From the NCBI GenBank assembly GCA_913030805.1, contig CAJWDL010000002.1:62001-126000 (forward strand): a DNA stretch of 64,000 bases. The letters are read 5' to 3'. Source of the DNA: an uncultured Candidatus Pelagibacter sp. (GTDB taxonomy: Bacteria > Pseudomonadota > Alphaproteobacteria > Pelagibacterales > Pelagibacteraceae). A program made the translations under genes and the position numbers. Shown one piece after another: positions 9,244 to 18,854 of the stretch (position 1 is its first letter; every line of letters starts with the position of its first letter). The notes beneath the pieces are model-generated. The model saw nothing but the letters and a program-made list of their open reading frames with translations. It had not been told where the DNA came from and did no database searches.

Positions 9244-9756
9244 ATGATTTTTCTTGGATTGGGATCAAATTTACCATCCAAATATGGAGATAAATTTGCA
9301 AATATAAATCTGGCAATTTCTTTTCTTAAAGCTTGTGGAATCAAGGTAATTAAAAGATCTAGTTTTTACAAAACTCCCTCTTACCCGGACAGAGAAAACC
9401 CAAAGTTTATTAATGTTGTTATTTTAGTTGAGACTAATTTGCCACCAGTTGATTTAATGTCAGTTCTAGTTTTTATAGAAGAAAAGTTAGAAAGAAAAAG
9501 ATTTAAAAAAAACGATCCAAGGTCATGTGACATTGATATCATTGATTATAATAACCAAATATTGAATCTAAAATACAATAATTCTGATCTTACGTTACCA
9601 CACAAAGAACTCACATCAAGAAATTTTGTTTTATTCCCTTTGCAAGAAATATCACCAAAATGGAAACATCCCAAAACAAAAGAGACTATTAATTATTTAA
9701 TACAAAAACTTAATGAGGAAGATAAGAACTCTATATTAAAGATGAATAAAAATTGA
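9244..9756 (+). CDS. folK: 2-amino-4-hydroxy-6-hydroxymethyldihydropteridine pyrophosphokinase
   Basis: 170 residues. GLGSNL at the N-terminus, a central FINVVILVET strand and RKNDPRSCDIDIIDY-type motif (the two Asp residues bind Mg-ATP) identify HPPK, which pyrophosphorylates the pterin in folate synthesis. It lies 6 bp after smpB and 12 bp before spoT; the rpoZ gene often found between folK and relA/spoT in Alphaproteobacteria is not here. Confidence 0.95.
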   Translation: MIFLGLGSNLPSKYGDKFANINLAISFLKACGIKVIKRSSFYKTPSYPDRENPKFINVVILVETNLPPVDLMSVLVFIEEKLERKRFKKNDPRSCDIDIIDYNNQILNLKYNNSDLTLPHKELTSRNFVLFPLQEISPKWKHPKTKETINYLIQKLNEEDKNSILKMNKN

Positions 9757-9768
9757 TATAATAATAAA

Positions 9769-11508
9769 ATGATTAACCAGGAAGATTTGATTAACAAAGT
9801 AAAGGCCTATGATAAATTTTTAAATCCAGATACTCTATCAAAAGCATATAATTTTGCTTTAAAGGCTCATGCAAACCAACGGAGAATTTCTGGTGATCCT
9901 TTCTTAATACATCCCGTTGCTGTTGCAAATATATTGACCGATCTAAAACTGGATAGCGCAACCATCGCTACAGGACTTCTCCATGATACAATTGAGGATA
10001 CTAAAGCTACCTACAAAACTGTTAAGGATGAATTTGGTAAAGAAGTGGCAGATTTGGTTGAGGGAGTCACTAAGATTTCTGCGCTTGAAGATAAGGCTAA
10101 AAAAAATTCTAAAGCAGAAAATTTTAGAAAATTAATATTAGCAACTTCCAAAGATATTAGAGTTTTGCTAGTTAAAATCGCTGATCGATTACACAATATG
10201 AGAACTATTGAAGAATTTAGAAATATCGAAAAAAGGAAACAAATTGCAAGGGAGACTATGGAAATTTATGCTCCATTAACAGATAGAATGGGAATGAACA
10301 GAATTAGAGATGAATTGGAAGACATTTCGTTTAAAGTATTAAATCCAGAAGCAAGAGAATTAATAACTAAAAGATTAAATGTTAAAGAAGAAAACAGAAA
10401 AGATACATTTAAAAAAATTTCAGGAGAATTTATTAGTGTATTAAAAGGAAATGATATTAATGTAAAAATAACTGGAAGAGAAAAAACACCATTTTCAATT
10501 TGGAGAAAGATTCAAAAAAAAAGAACTTCTTTAGAGCAGATTTCTGACATCGTTGGTTTTAGAGTAATAGTGAATAGTATTTCAGAATGCTACAAAACTT
10601 TAGGTATTTTCCATACCAGGTGGCAAACAATTCCTGGTAAATTTAAAGATTATATTTCTACTCCTAAGATAAACAATTACAAATCTATACATACTGCAAT
10701 TATTGGTCCAGAAAAACAACGTGTCGAAATTCAGATCAGAACTAAGTATATGCATGAATTTGCTCAAAGAGGGATAGCATCTCATTGGAAATATAAATCT
10801 TCAGAAAAGTTTAGTTTGTCAGTATGGAAAGAATATGATTGGTTGGTTGATTTAGTTGAAATTGTTGATAAAGGAGCAAGTCCAGAACATTATTACGAAT
10901 ATACAAAACTACAAATGTTTCAGGACAACGTATTTTGTTTTACTCCAGGGGGATCAGTAATTAAACTTCCCAAAGATGCAACCCCAATTGATTTTGCTTA
11001 TGCCGTACATACACAAATTGGTGACACCGCTATTAGATGCGAAGTAAACGGTAAGGAGAGCCCATTACAAAGCCTATTGCATAATGGAGATATGATAAAA
11101 ATTATTACTTCTAACAAGATGTCCCCATCTTTACATTGGTTAAGCTCTGCAAAAACAGGAAAAGCCCGAGCAGCTATAAGAAGATATTGGTATGATAAAG
11201 AACCAAAGAAAGAAATAAACAAAAAATACAATACTGCTTTATGGATATCATTACCAGATTCCCCAGGAAAATTAGGAGAAGTTACTTCGTTAATTGGTAT
11301 TAATAAAGGAAATATAACTAGCGTTGAATTGACAGAAAAAAAAGAAGATCACATAAACTTTATGTTTGACATACAAATAGAAGATTTAAAAAACTTTACA
11401 AAACTTATAAGCGAGTTAAAACAAAAAGAATTTAAATTTAGAATTATAAGACATAAAAAAAAACATGCTCTCTTACAAAGATTCTTTAAACGTTTTAAAA
11501 AAAACTAG
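9769..11508 (+). CDS. spoT: Bifunctional (p)ppGpp synthetase/hydrolase (RSH family), short form
   Basis: 579 residues, shorter than the usual 700-750. An HD hydrolase domain (HPVAVANIL, GLLHDTIEDT, VKIADRLHNMRT) occupies about residues 25-180. The synthetase domain follows (SDIVGFRVIVNS, KINNYKSIHT, VEIQIRTKYMHEFA, about 235-345), then a TGS domain (DNVFCFTPGGSVIKLPKDATPIDFAYAVHTQIGD, about 385-445) and a C-terminal ACT domain (SLPDSPGKLGEVTSLIG, about 490-560). The linker and zinc-finger region between TGS and ACT is much reduced. Both catalytic motifs look intact, so it should make and degrade the alarmone. It overlaps pyrE by 44 bp. Confidence 0.95.
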   Translation: MINQEDLINKVKAYDKFLNPDTLSKAYNFALKAHANQRRISGDPFLIHPVAVANILTDLKLDSATIATGLLHDTIEDTKATYKTVKDEFGKEVADLVEGVTKISALEDKAKKNSKAENFRKLILATSKDIRVLLVKIADRLHNMRTIEEFRNIEKRKQIARETMEIYAPLTDRMGMNRIRDELEDISFKVLNPEARELITKRLNVKEENRKDTFKKISGEFISVLKGNDINVKITGREKTPFSIWRKIQKKRTSLEQISDIVGFRVIVNSISECYKTLGIFHTRWQTIPGKFKDYISTPKINNYKSIHTAIIGPEKQRVEIQIRTKYMHEFAQRGIASHWKYKSSEKFSLSVWKEYDWLVDLVEIVDKGASPEHYYEYTKLQMFQDNVFCFTPGGSVIKLPKDATPIDFAYAVHTQIGDTAIRCEVNGKESPLQSLLHNGDMIKIITSNKMSPSLHWLSSAKTGKARAAIRRYWYDKEPKKEINKKYNTALWISLPDSPGKLGEVTSLIGINKGNITSVELTEKKEDHINFMFDIQIEDLKNFTKLISELKQKEFKFRIIRHKKKHALLQRFFKRFKKN

Positions 11509-12055
11509 AGCATTATTAGAAGGTCACTTTCTTCTTACTTCAGGCTTGCATAGCAATAGGTATGTCCAATGTGCAAAACTTCTAAGTGATCCCAATGGTG
11601 CATCTAAAATATGTAGTTCTTTAGCAGAAAAAATATTAAAATCCTTCCCTTCAGTTGATTTGATTCTGTCCCCAGCTTTAGGCGGCATAATAATAGGCTA
11701 TGAAATAGGAAGAAGATTAAACAAAAAGTCAATATTTTCTGAAAGAGTTGAAGGCAAATTTCAATTAAGAAGAGGTTTTTCAATAAAAAAAGATACAAAA
11801 GTATTAATTGTGGAGGATGTAATAACAACTGGCAAATCCATTTTGGAATGTGCAAAATTAGTTAAAAAAGCAAATGCAATAAATTTGGGATTTGCATGTA
11901 TTATTAACAGATCAAATAAAAAAAGCTTATTAATCAAAAAAAAAAAAATAATTTCACAAATAAAAATTTCAATTCCAGTTTACAAAAAAAATGCTCTACC
12001 TCCCTATTTAAAAAGAATACCTCTAACTAAACAAGGTAGCCGTTTTCTAAAATAA
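11465..12055 (+). CDS. pyrE: Orotate phosphoribosyltransferase
   Basis: 196 residues. The PRPP-binding motif LIVEDVITTGKS (about residues 115-126) and the N-terminal GHFLLTSGLHSNRYVQCAKLL identify the pyrimidine enzyme that converts orotate to OMP. PALGGIIIGYEIGR supports the alphaproteobacterial form. The start overlaps the end of spoT by 44 bp, with the family N-terminus preserved only when this ATG is used, so coupling is likely. Confidence 0.95.
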   Translation: MLSYKDSLNVLKKTRALLEGHFLLTSGLHSNRYVQCAKLLSDPNGASKICSSLAEKILKSFPSVDLILSPALGGIIIGYEIGRRLNKKSIFSERVEGKFQLRRGFSIKKDTKVLIVEDVITTGKSILECAKLVKKANAINLGFACIINRSNKKSLLIKKKKIISQIKISIPVYKKNALPPYLKRIPLTKQGSRFLK

Positions 12056-12057
12056 AA

Positions 12058-12774
12058 ATGATCAGATTAGGCGTCAATATAGATCATGTTGCTACTGTAC
12101 GTAATGCAAGAGGAGAAAATTACCCTGATCCAAATAAAGCCGCTTTAATGGCAAAAAAATCTGGCGCCAGTTCTATTACTATTCACTTAAGAGAAGATAG
12201 AAGACATATTACAGATAAAGATTTATTTAAAATCGTAAAATTAAAAAATATCCGAGTTAATTTAGAAATGGCTCCAACAAACAAAATGTTGAAAATTGCT
12301 TTAAAAGCAAAACCAAATTTTGTTTGTATAGTTCCGGAAAAAAGAGAAGAGCTTACTACCGAAGGAGGATTAAACCTTGATAAAGACAATTTTAGAATTA
12401 AGAAGATAATTTATTGTCTTAAAAAAAAAGGAATACGTACTAGTTTATTTATTGAACCTAGAATTCAGGATGTCGGAAAGGCCAAAAAATTAGGCGCAGA
12501 TTGCGTCGAATTACATACTGGTAAATTTTGTAATTTATATAATCTAAATAAAATATTTTTTAATGAATTTATCAAAATCAAAAAAGCTGCTAAATTCGCA
12601 AATATAATTGGTTTGGAAGTACATGCTGGTCATGCCTTAACCTATCAAACTGCTAAAATGATCAAAAAAATTAAAAATATTAAAGAATTAAATATTGGTC
12701 ATTTTATAATTAGCGAAGCAATTTTCGTTGGTCTAAAACAAGCTATTTTAAATTTTAAAAATGTTTTAAAATAA
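12058..12774 (+). CDS. pdxJ: Pyridoxine 5'-phosphate synthase
   Basis: 238 residues of a TIM barrel. RLGVNIDHVATVRNARGENYPDP, HLREDRRHI, VELHTGKF, EVHAGHALTYQT and NIGHFIISEAIFVGL are all family signatures. It condenses 1-deoxyxylulose 5-phosphate with 3-amino-1-hydroxyacetone phosphate, the last ring-forming step of vitamin B6 synthesis. The stop is 2 bp after pyrE's neighbour spacing and the gene overlaps acpS by 1 bp (TAATG). Confidence 0.98.
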   Translation: MIRLGVNIDHVATVRNARGENYPDPNKAALMAKKSGASSITIHLREDRRHITDKDLFKIVKLKNIRVNLEMAPTNKMLKIALKAKPNFVCIVPEKREELTTEGGLNLDKDNFRIKKIIYCLKKKGIRTSLFIEPRIQDVGKAKKLGADCVELHTGKFCNLYNLNKIFFNEFIKIKKAAKFANIIGLEVHAGHALTYQTAKMIKKIKNIKELNIGHFIISEAIFVGLKQAILNFKNVLK

Positions 12775-13163
12775 TGGCTATTTTAGGTACAGGTATAGAT
12801 ATTGTTGAAAATTATAGACTTAAAGAAATATTATTAAAAAAAAAATCTAATTTTAAAAAAAAAATATTCACCTTAAATGAGGTTGCTTATTGTGAAAAGA
12901 AATCAAATTCAATAAGTTGTTACGCCAAAAGATTTGCTGCGAAAGAAGCTTTCGTTAAAGCTCTAGGTATTGGTTTTAGAAAAAATATTAATTTTATAAA
13001 TATTGAGGTAGCAAATAACACTTATGGAAAACCATATATATCTATTAACAAAATAATTGCCAATAAAATTAAAACTCTTTTTAAAGTAAAAAAATTTAAT
13101 ATATTGTTATCTATTTCAGATGAAAAAAAATACTCTATTGCTAGTGTTATAATTACGAAATAA
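12774..13163 (+). CDS. acpS: Holo-[acyl-carrier-protein] synthase
   Basis: 129 residues. GTGIDIVEN (metal-binding Asp) and KRFAAKEAFVKALGIG (catalytic Glu/Lys) are the defining motifs of this phosphopantetheinyl transferase, which activates acyl carrier protein for fatty acid synthesis. The start overlaps pdxJ's stop by 1 bp and its own stop overlaps the lepB start in TAATG. Confidence 0.96.
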   Translation: MAILGTGIDIVENYRLKEILLKKKSNFKKKIFTLNEVAYCEKKSNSISCYAKRFAAKEAFVKALGIGFRKNINFINIEVANNTYGKPYISINKIIANKIKTLFKVKKFNILLSISDEKKYSIASVIITK

Positions 13164-13903
13164 TGAAAATAAACAAAAAATTTTTTTATGATAATTTAAC
13201 AACGATTTTTTATGCTTTGATTATTGCGATAATTATAAGATCTCTTTTATTTCAACCATTTTACATACCATCATCTTCCATGGAACCTACATTACTGGTT
13301 GGTGACAGGCTTTTTGTTTCTAAATATACATATGGCTATAGCAAACATTCATTTCCATTTAGCCCAAAAATTTCAAACAGTAGATTTTTTTTTAAAGAAC
13401 CAGAGCGGGGAGATGTTGTCGTCTTTAAAACACCAGTTGACAATAGAACTGATTATATAAAAAGATTGATCGGATTACCTGGGGATGAAATTCAGTTCAT
13501 TGATGGTGATTTATATTTGAATAATAATCAAGTACTAAAGACAAAAAAAAATATTAAGGATTTAAAAATTTATTGTGGAAAACAAATAATAAATGCTATT
13601 GCATTCAATGAGAAACTACCAAATGGCCATTCATATATTGCCGTTTATAAAAAAGAAGGTAGTTTTAAAAACTCAGACAAATACATTGTTCCAAGGAATC
13701 ATTACTTTTTTTTGGGAGATAATAGAGATTGTTCAAAGGATAGCAGATATCTAAACAGCGTGGGTTATGTTAGTAAATTAAATTTAGTAGGCAAGGCAAG
13801 AATCATTTTTTTTTCGACTAATAAAAAAAAGGGAAATATTTTTCAAATATGGAAATGGTTTAAAATTATCCAATGGAATAGGTTTTTTAATATAATCAAT
13901 TAA
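13163..13903 (+). CDS. lepB: Signal peptidase I
   Basis: 246 residues. One N-terminal membrane anchor (IFYALIIAIIIRSLLFQPF) precedes the catalytic Ser in IPSSSMEPTLLVGDRLFVSKYTYG; the Lys general base is in DYIKRLIGLPGDEI, and GDNRDCSKDSR is the closing box E. The enzyme removes signal peptides on the periplasmic face of the inner membrane. Position between acpS and rnc is conserved in Alphaproteobacteria. Confidence 0.97.
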   Translation: MKINKKFFYDNLTTIFYALIIAIIIRSLLFQPFYIPSSSMEPTLLVGDRLFVSKYTYGYSKHSFPFSPKISNSRFFFKEPERGDVVVFKTPVDNRTDYIKRLIGLPGDEIQFIDGDLYLNNNQVLKTKKNIKDLKIYCGKQIINAIAFNEKLPNGHSYIAVYKKEGSFKNSDKYIVPRNHYFFLGDNRDCSKDSRYLNSVGYVSKLNLVGKARIIFFSTNKKKGNIFQIWKWFKIIQWNRFFNIIN

Positions 13904-13905
13904 TA

Positions 13906-14571
13906 ATGCAGAATCAAAAAAAATTGGAAAATAAAATAAAGATTAAATTTAAAAATAAAAAATTATTATCCTTGTCATTGGTACATAAAAGTTTTGATCT
14001 TTTGAAGAACAACGAGAAGTTGGAATTTCTTGGAGATAGAGTTTTGGGATTAGTTCTATCAAAAAAATTATTTAATTTATATCCACATGAATCTGAAGGA
14101 AGCTTAGATAAGAAATTTGCTTCAGTAGTAAATCGTAAAATTTGTTTAAGAATTAGTAAAATTTTGGAGTTGGAAAAATTTCTTATTTTAGGAAATACTT
14201 ATAAAAAAAAAATAAAGATAGAGGATAAAATATTAGCAGATGCATGTGAGGCTTTGATTGGTGCTCTATATCTTGATTCTGGTTTTAACATTGTAGAAAA
14301 TTTTATTCTAAGATTATGGAATGACGAAATTAAAAAAACTGTCAAAATAGAAATAGACTCTAAGACAAAACTGCAGGAATATTCACTTAAATATTTTAAA
14401 AAATTACCAACTTACAAAGTATTATTTTGTAAAGGTCCGCAACACAAACCATCTTACAAGGTTTCTGTGAAAATTCATGACTCAAAATCTTTTTATGGAA
14501 TTGCCAATTCCAAAAATGCTGCAGAGCATAATGCTGCAAGCAATATTATTAAAGATTTAAAAATTAAGTAG
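13906..14571 (+). CDS. rnc: Ribonuclease III
   Basis: 221 residues. The signature NEKLEFLGDRVLGL and ADACEALIGALYLDSG supply the metal-binding acidic residues of the endonuclease domain; a double-stranded RNA-binding domain (TKLQEYSLKYFKKLPTYKV...AEHNAASNII) occupies about residues 150-220. It processes rRNA precursors and other duplex RNA. Directly followed by recO: era, which usually sits between them, is absent. Confidence 0.97.
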   Translation: MQNQKKLENKIKIKFKNKKLLSLSLVHKSFDLLKNNEKLEFLGDRVLGLVLSKKLFNLYPHESEGSLDKKFASVVNRKICLRISKILELEKFLILGNTYKKKIKIEDKILADACEALIGALYLDSGFNIVENFILRLWNDEIKKTVKIEIDSKTKLQEYSLKYFKKLPTYKVLFCKGPQHKPSYKVSVKIHDSKSFYGIANSKNAAEHNAASNIIKDLKIK

Positions 14572-14574
14572 ATT

Positions 14575-15258
14575 ATGCAGTGGAATGATGAAGGTTATTT
14601 GTTATCAAAAAATAATTATTCTGAAAATTCAGTAATTATTGAAGTTTTTACATTGAATCACGGAAAATGCTCAGGAATTGTTTATGGAGGTACATCAAGA
14701 AAAATAAAAAACTATTTGCAATTAGGAAATAAAATTTATGTAAATTTAAAAACTAAAAACGAAAACAAATTAGGTTATTTTAAAATTGAAATAATTGATC
14801 CAATAAGTCCGTTTTTTTTTGATGATAACAAAAAAATAAATTGTTTATTTTCATCGCTTAATCTTTTAAAAATAGTACTCCCAGAGTTGCAAAGTTATAA
14901 TTCTATTTATATTTTATTTTCTAATTTTTTAAATGAATTAAAGTTTAGCAATAATTGGATTGTTCATTACATCTTTTGGGAAATGAATCTTCTTAAAAAA
15001 ATAGGTTTTGATATGAATTTGCCATCTAATTATGTTGAGGCATCTTATAATAAAAAAAAAATAATTACTGTTAATATAGATAATGAAAATATAAATGTTC
15101 CAAGTTTTATAGTTGATAAAAAATTTTATAACATTGATACTAAATCAATTTATTATGCTTTAACATTTATTGGTAAATTTCTTAAAAAAAATGTTTTAAT
15201 ACCAAATAATTTAAATTATCCTATATCTAGGATAAAATTAGAAAATTATTTTAGATAA
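14575..15258 (+). CDS. recO: DNA repair protein RecO
   Basis: 227 residues. The N-terminal OB-fold begins WNDEGYLLSKNNYSENSVIIEVFTLNHGKCSGIVYGG, the RecO pattern of diverted nucleotide-binding loop followed by G(I/V)xxGG. The rest is helical. The C-terminal zinc cysteines seen in many RecO proteins are not visible here. It helps RecA load on SSB-coated single strands. Only 3 bp separate it from rnc and it overlaps the next start by 1 bp. Confidence 0.88.
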   Translation: MQWNDEGYLLSKNNYSENSVIIEVFTLNHGKCSGIVYGGTSRKIKNYLQLGNKIYVNLKTKNENKLGYFKIEIIDPISPFFFDDNKKINCLFSSLNLLKIVLPELQSYNSIYILFSNFLNELKFSNNWIVHYIFWEMNLLKKIGFDMNLPSNYVEASYNKKKIITVNIDNENINVPSFIVDKKFYNIDTKSIYYALTFIGKFLKKNVLIPNNLNYPISRIKLENYFR

Positions 15259-15479
15259 TGGAAGAACACAAAAAAAGGTCAATTCTAAAAACTCTTACCT
15301 GGCGTATCACCGCTTCACTAGATACATTCGTTATCGCCTGGATAATAACTGGTGATTGGAGAATGGGAGGCTCTATTGCTGGCATTGAAGTGATTACAAA
15401 AATGTTTTTTTATTATTTTCATGAAAGAATCTGGAATAAAATCAAGTGGGGTAAGAAAAAGTGGTGGTGGCTATCTTAG
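15258..15479 (+). CDS. DUF2061 family small membrane protein
   Basis: 73 residues with the DUF2061 pattern KRSILKTLTWRITASLDTFVIAWIITGDWRMGGSIAGIEVITKMFFYYFHERIWNKIKWG, two short hydrophobic stretches around a conserved GxxE. Function is unknown for the family, which is widespread in marine bacteria. It is the last gene of the dapA-recO operon and its end overlaps the convergent hemB by 9 bp. Confidence 0.88.
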   Translation: MEEHKKRSILKTLTWRITASLDTFVIAWIITGDWRMGGSIAGIEVITKMFFYYFHERIWNKIKWGKKKWWWLS

Positions 15480-16463
15480 CCTTTGGGCAATGTAATCAGC
15501 AAAATATGTTACTATTGCACTGGCTCCCGCTCTTTTAAATGACATTAAGCTTTCTTCAATTGCCTTCTCAGATATTATTTTTTTCTTAATACCATTATTA
15601 ATCAAACTATATTCTCCAGATACCTGATATGCAAATACAGGTATTTTGAAGGTATCACTAAGCAATTTGATTATATCAAGATAAGGCATTCCTGGTTTAA
15701 CTATAACAAAATCTGCACCTTCATTAATATCAAGAGCAACTTCTCTCAAAGCTTCTTTTTGGTTTAAAAAGTTCATCTGATAATTTTTTTTATCACTTTT
15801 TAAGCTTTTTTTTGATCCTATGGCATCTCTAAATGGACCATAAAAATTTGATGCATATTTGACAGCATAAGATAAAATTTGAACTAATTTAAAATTATTC
15901 TTATCTAAAGCTTTTCTTATTTTCCCTATCCTTCCATCCATCATGTCAGATGGTGCTATGACATCGCATCCCATTTCAGCTAGCAATAACGCCTGTTTAA
16001 CTAAAATTTCGACAGTTTCATCATTCTGAACATATCCTTTTTTTAATAAACCATCATGACCATGAGAAGTATAAGGATCCAAAGCTACATCACACATTAT
16101 TCCAATATCTGATTTAAATTTTTTTTTAATAAGTTTTAAAGCTTTGCATACCAGATTATTTTCATTTAATGCTTCCGATCCATCTTTGTCCTTTTTTACT
16201 ATTTGAGTATGTGGAAATAGTGCTAAAAGAGGCAATTTAAGTTTAAGTGCTTTCTCAACAACTTTTTCTATTTTATCTATTGAATATCTATATACACCGG
16301 GCATAGTAGAAATTTGATTTTTTTGATTTTTACCATCAGTTAGAAATATTGGCCAAATTAAGTCGTTGGATGACAAACTATTTTCACTTACAAGATGTCT
16401 AGACCACTCGGTTTTTCTATTTCTTCTTAACCTTGTGTTAGGATACGATCCAATAAGCTTCAT
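15471..16463 (-). CDS. hemB: Delta-aminolevulinic acid dehydratase (porphobilinogen synthase)
   Basis: 330 residues. It condenses two aminolevulinates to porphobilinogen in heme synthesis. FVIVKPGMPYLDI has the Schiff-base lysine and GPFRDAIGS the conserved phosphate-free loop; IAPSDMMDGRIG is also diagnostic. The active-site metal loop reads DVALDPYTSHGHDG, without the DxCxC cysteine triad of zinc enzymes, so this is the magnesium-type HemB common in Alphaproteobacteria. Confidence 0.97.
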   Translation of the reverse strand: MKLIGSYPNTRLRRNRKTEWSRHLVSENSLSSNDLIWPIFLTDGKNQKNQISTMPGVYRYSIDKIEKVVEKALKLKLPLLALFPHTQIVKKDKDGSEALNENNLVCKALKLIKKKFKSDIGIMCDVALDPYTSHGHDGLLKKGYVQNDETVEILVKQALLLAEMGCDVIAPSDMMDGRIGKIRKALDKNNFKLVQILSYAVKYASNFYGPFRDAIGSKKSLKSDKKNYQMNFLNQKEALREVALDINEGADFVIVKPGMPYLDIIKLLSDTFKIPVFAYQVSGEYSLINNGIKKKIISEKAIEESLMSFKRAGASAIVTYFADYIAQRLR

Positions 16464-16638
16464 TTTTCTAGTTATTAAATTATTATTTTATTATGATTAA
16501 TGCGACAAAAATAATGTATATTATTATCTTTTATAAGGTATTTAATAAAGTAGCACAATGTATTCAATGGTAGATAAGAAAATAGAGTTCTTTTGACTGC
16601 TTGTGTTTTAAATTATTAATTTAATTAAGAATATTCAC

Positions 16639-17064
16639 TTGAAAAAAATACTAATCGCATCCGATCATGCGGGCTATGAGCTTAAGGAGATTATTAAGAA
16701 ACATCTGTCAAAGAAAGAATTGATGGTTGTTGATTTGGGTCCTTTTAATTTAGTAAAGGTCGATTATCCTGACTACGCCCATAAATTATCTAAAAGAATT
16801 AATCTTAATAAAAAATTATCAGGCATTCTCGTTTGTGGATCAGGTATAGGAATGGAAATGACAGCAAATAGATATAATAATGTAAGAGCTGCACTATGCT
16901 ATAATCAAAAGTCGGCAAAATTAGCAAGATCACATAACAATGCTAATGTTATCACATTTGGCTCAAGATTGACAAAAAAAAATATTGTCCTTAAATGTAT
17001 AAATATTTTTTTGAATACGAAATTCAAAGGTGGTCGTCATACAAAGAGAATCAATAAAATATAA
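16639..17064 (+). CDS. rpiB: Ribose-5-phosphate isomerase B
   Basis: 141 residues, starting at TTG. IASDHAGYELKEII at the N-terminus and VCGSGIGMEMTANRYNNVRAALC hold the catalytic Cys and the sugar-phosphate loop of RpiB, which interconverts ribose 5-phosphate and ribulose 5-phosphate. It lies 6 bp before glyA, as in many alphaproteobacterial rpiB-glyA-nrdR operons. The 175-bp region before it is AT-rich and probably holds the operon promoter; I could not name a regulatory element there. Confidence 0.95.
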   Translation: MKKILIASDHAGYELKEIIKKHLSKKELMVVDLGPFNLVKVDYPDYAHKLSKRINLNKKLSGILVCGSGIGMEMTANRYNNVRAALCYNQKSAKLARSHNNANVITFGSRLTKKNIVLKCINIFLNTKFKGGRHTKRINKI

Positions 17065-17070
17065 ATCATT

Positions 17071-18387
17071 ATGACTAAATTAAATAAATATATCTCAACC
17101 AATTATCAAAATTTTTTTGATAAAAATTTATCGTTAGTTGATCCAGAATTATATAGTTCTATAAAACATGAGTTTGAAAGACAACAGGAGCATATTGAAT
17201 TAATTGCTTCGGAAAATATTGTTTCCAAAGCTGTATTGGATGCCCAGGGTTCAATTATGACAAATAAATATGCCGAGGGATATCCATCTAAAAGATATTA
17301 CGGTGGATGTGAATTTGTTGATAAAGCGGAAGATTTGGCTATAGAAAGAGTAAGGAAACTATTTAATTGCAAGTATGCAAACGTGCAGCCTCATTCTGGC
17401 GCTCAAGCCAATGGAGCTGTATACCTTGCCCTTTTAAATCCTGGAGACACAATACTTGGTATGAGTTTAAATTCAGGAGGTCATTTAACACATGGAGCTA
17501 AAGTTTCTCTTTCAGGCAAATGGTTAAATTCATTTCATTATGAAGTAGACAAAGAAAGCGGACTGATTAACTATAATGAAGTTGAAATAATTGCAAAGCA
17601 ACATAAACCTAAACTGATTATTGCTGGTGGCAGTGCATATTCTAGAATAATTGACTTTAAAAAATTTCGTGAAATAGCAAACAAAGTGAACGCATATCTT
17701 ATGGTAGACATGGCTCATTTTGCTGGATTAGTTGCAGGAAAATGTTATCCAAATCCAATTGAACATGCTGATATTGTTACATCAACAACGCACAAAGTAT
17801 TAAGAGGCGGAAGAGGTGGAATTATTTTAACCAATAGAGAAGATTTGATTAAAAAAGTTAATTCTGCTGTTTTTCCAGGCTATCAAGGTGGACCTTTAAT
17901 GCACATTATTGCAGCAAAGGCTGTTTGTTTTCATGAAGCTCTGCAAGACAGTTTTAAGATTTATATTAAGTCTGTTATTGAGAATGCAAAAATTTTATCA
18001 GAAACGTTAAAAATCAATGGCTTTAAAATATTTTCTGGCGGCACCGATACACACCTAATGTTAGTTGATTTAAGACCATATAATGTTACTGGAAAAGATG
18101 CTGAATCAAGTTTGGAAAAAGCAAATATAACGTGTAACAAAAATGGAATTCCTTTTGACACAGAAAAAATGACAATAACTTCTGGAATAAGATTGGGCAC
18201 ACAAGCAGCTACAACAAGGGGTTTTGGTGTAAATGAATTCAGGAAGGTGGGGGAATTAATAACAAAAGTTATAGTTGGTTTGTCAAAAAACCCTAGCGAT
18301 AATAGAAAAATTGAAAATCAAGTAAAAGAAGAAGTAATCAAACTTTGTTCTTTGTTTCCTATTTATAATCATTTAAAAGATAACTAA
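17071..18387 (+). CDS. glyA: Serine hydroxymethyltransferase
   Basis: 438 residues. The PLP lysine is in [14 protein letters not shown] (about residue 242); [11 protein letters not shown] and [18 protein letters not shown] are fixed signatures. It interconverts serine and glycine with tetrahydrofolate and feeds one-carbon metabolism, linking to the sarcosine oxidase gene at the window start, which yields glycine and a one-carbon unit. Confidence 0.99.
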   Translation: MTKLNKYISTNYQNFFDKNLSLVDPELYSSIKHEFERQQEHIELIASENIVSKAVLDAQGSIMTNKYAEGYPSKRYYGGCEFVDKAEDLAIERVRKLFNCKYANVQPHSGAQANGAVYLALLNPGDTILGMSLNSGGHLTHGAKVSLSGKWLNSFHYEVDKESGLINYNEVEIIAKQHKPKLIIAGGSAYSRIIDFKKFREIANKVNAYLMVDMAHFAGLVAGKCYPNPIEHADIVTSTTHKVLRGGRGGIILTNREDLIKKVNSAVFPGYQGGPLMHIIAAKAVCFHEALQDSFKIYIKSVIENAKILSETLKINGFKIFSGGTDTHLMLVDLRPYNVTGKDAESSLEKANITCNKNGIPFDTEKMTITSGIRLGTQAATTRGFGVNEFRKVGELITKVIVGLSKNPSDNRKIENQVKEEVIKLCSLFPIYNHLKDN

Positions 18388-18389
18388 TT

Positions 18390-18854
18390 ATGCTTTGTCC
18401 ATTTTGTAAAACTGGCGATACTTCAGTAGTTGACTCAAGACCTACCGAGGATGGTACGGCAATAAGAAGGCGAAGAACATGCGGTTGTGGTGAGAGATTT
18501 ACAACATTCGAAAGAATTCAATTTAGAGAAATAATGGTCCTAAAAAAAAATGGAAGAAAATCTATTTTTGATAGAGATAAATTATCAAAGTCAATATACA
18601 TTGCTCTTAAAAAAAGACCTCTAGACACTGATACTGTTGAAAAATTTATATCAAAAATATCAAGAAATTTAGAAGAAATGGGTCAAAGTGAAATAGCATC
18701 GAGCATTATAGGAAAAATGGTTATGGATGGTCTTAAAAATCTTGATCCTATTGCATATGTTAGGTTTGCCTCAGTCTACAGAAATTTTAGGGAAGTAAAA
18801 GATTTCGAGCAATTTGTGGACAAGCTGGATGTTTCCAAAAAAACACAAAACTAA
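18390..18854 (+). CDS. nrdR: Transcriptional repressor NrdR
   Basis: 154 residues. An N-terminal zinc ribbon ([15 protein letters not shown]...[17 protein letters not shown]) is followed by an ATP-cone domain ([20 protein letters not shown]). NrdR senses nucleotides and represses ribonucleotide reductase genes. The glyA-nrdR-rib order is typical for Alphaproteobacteria. The gene end overlaps ribD. Confidence 0.97.
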   Translation: MLCPFCKTGDTSVVDSRPTEDGTAIRRRRTCGCGERFTTFERIQFREIMVLKKNGRKSIFDRDKLSKSIYIALKKRPLDTDTVEKFISKISRNLEEMGQSEIASSIIGKMVMDGLKNLDPIAYVRFASVYRNFREVKDFEQFVDKLDVSKKTQN

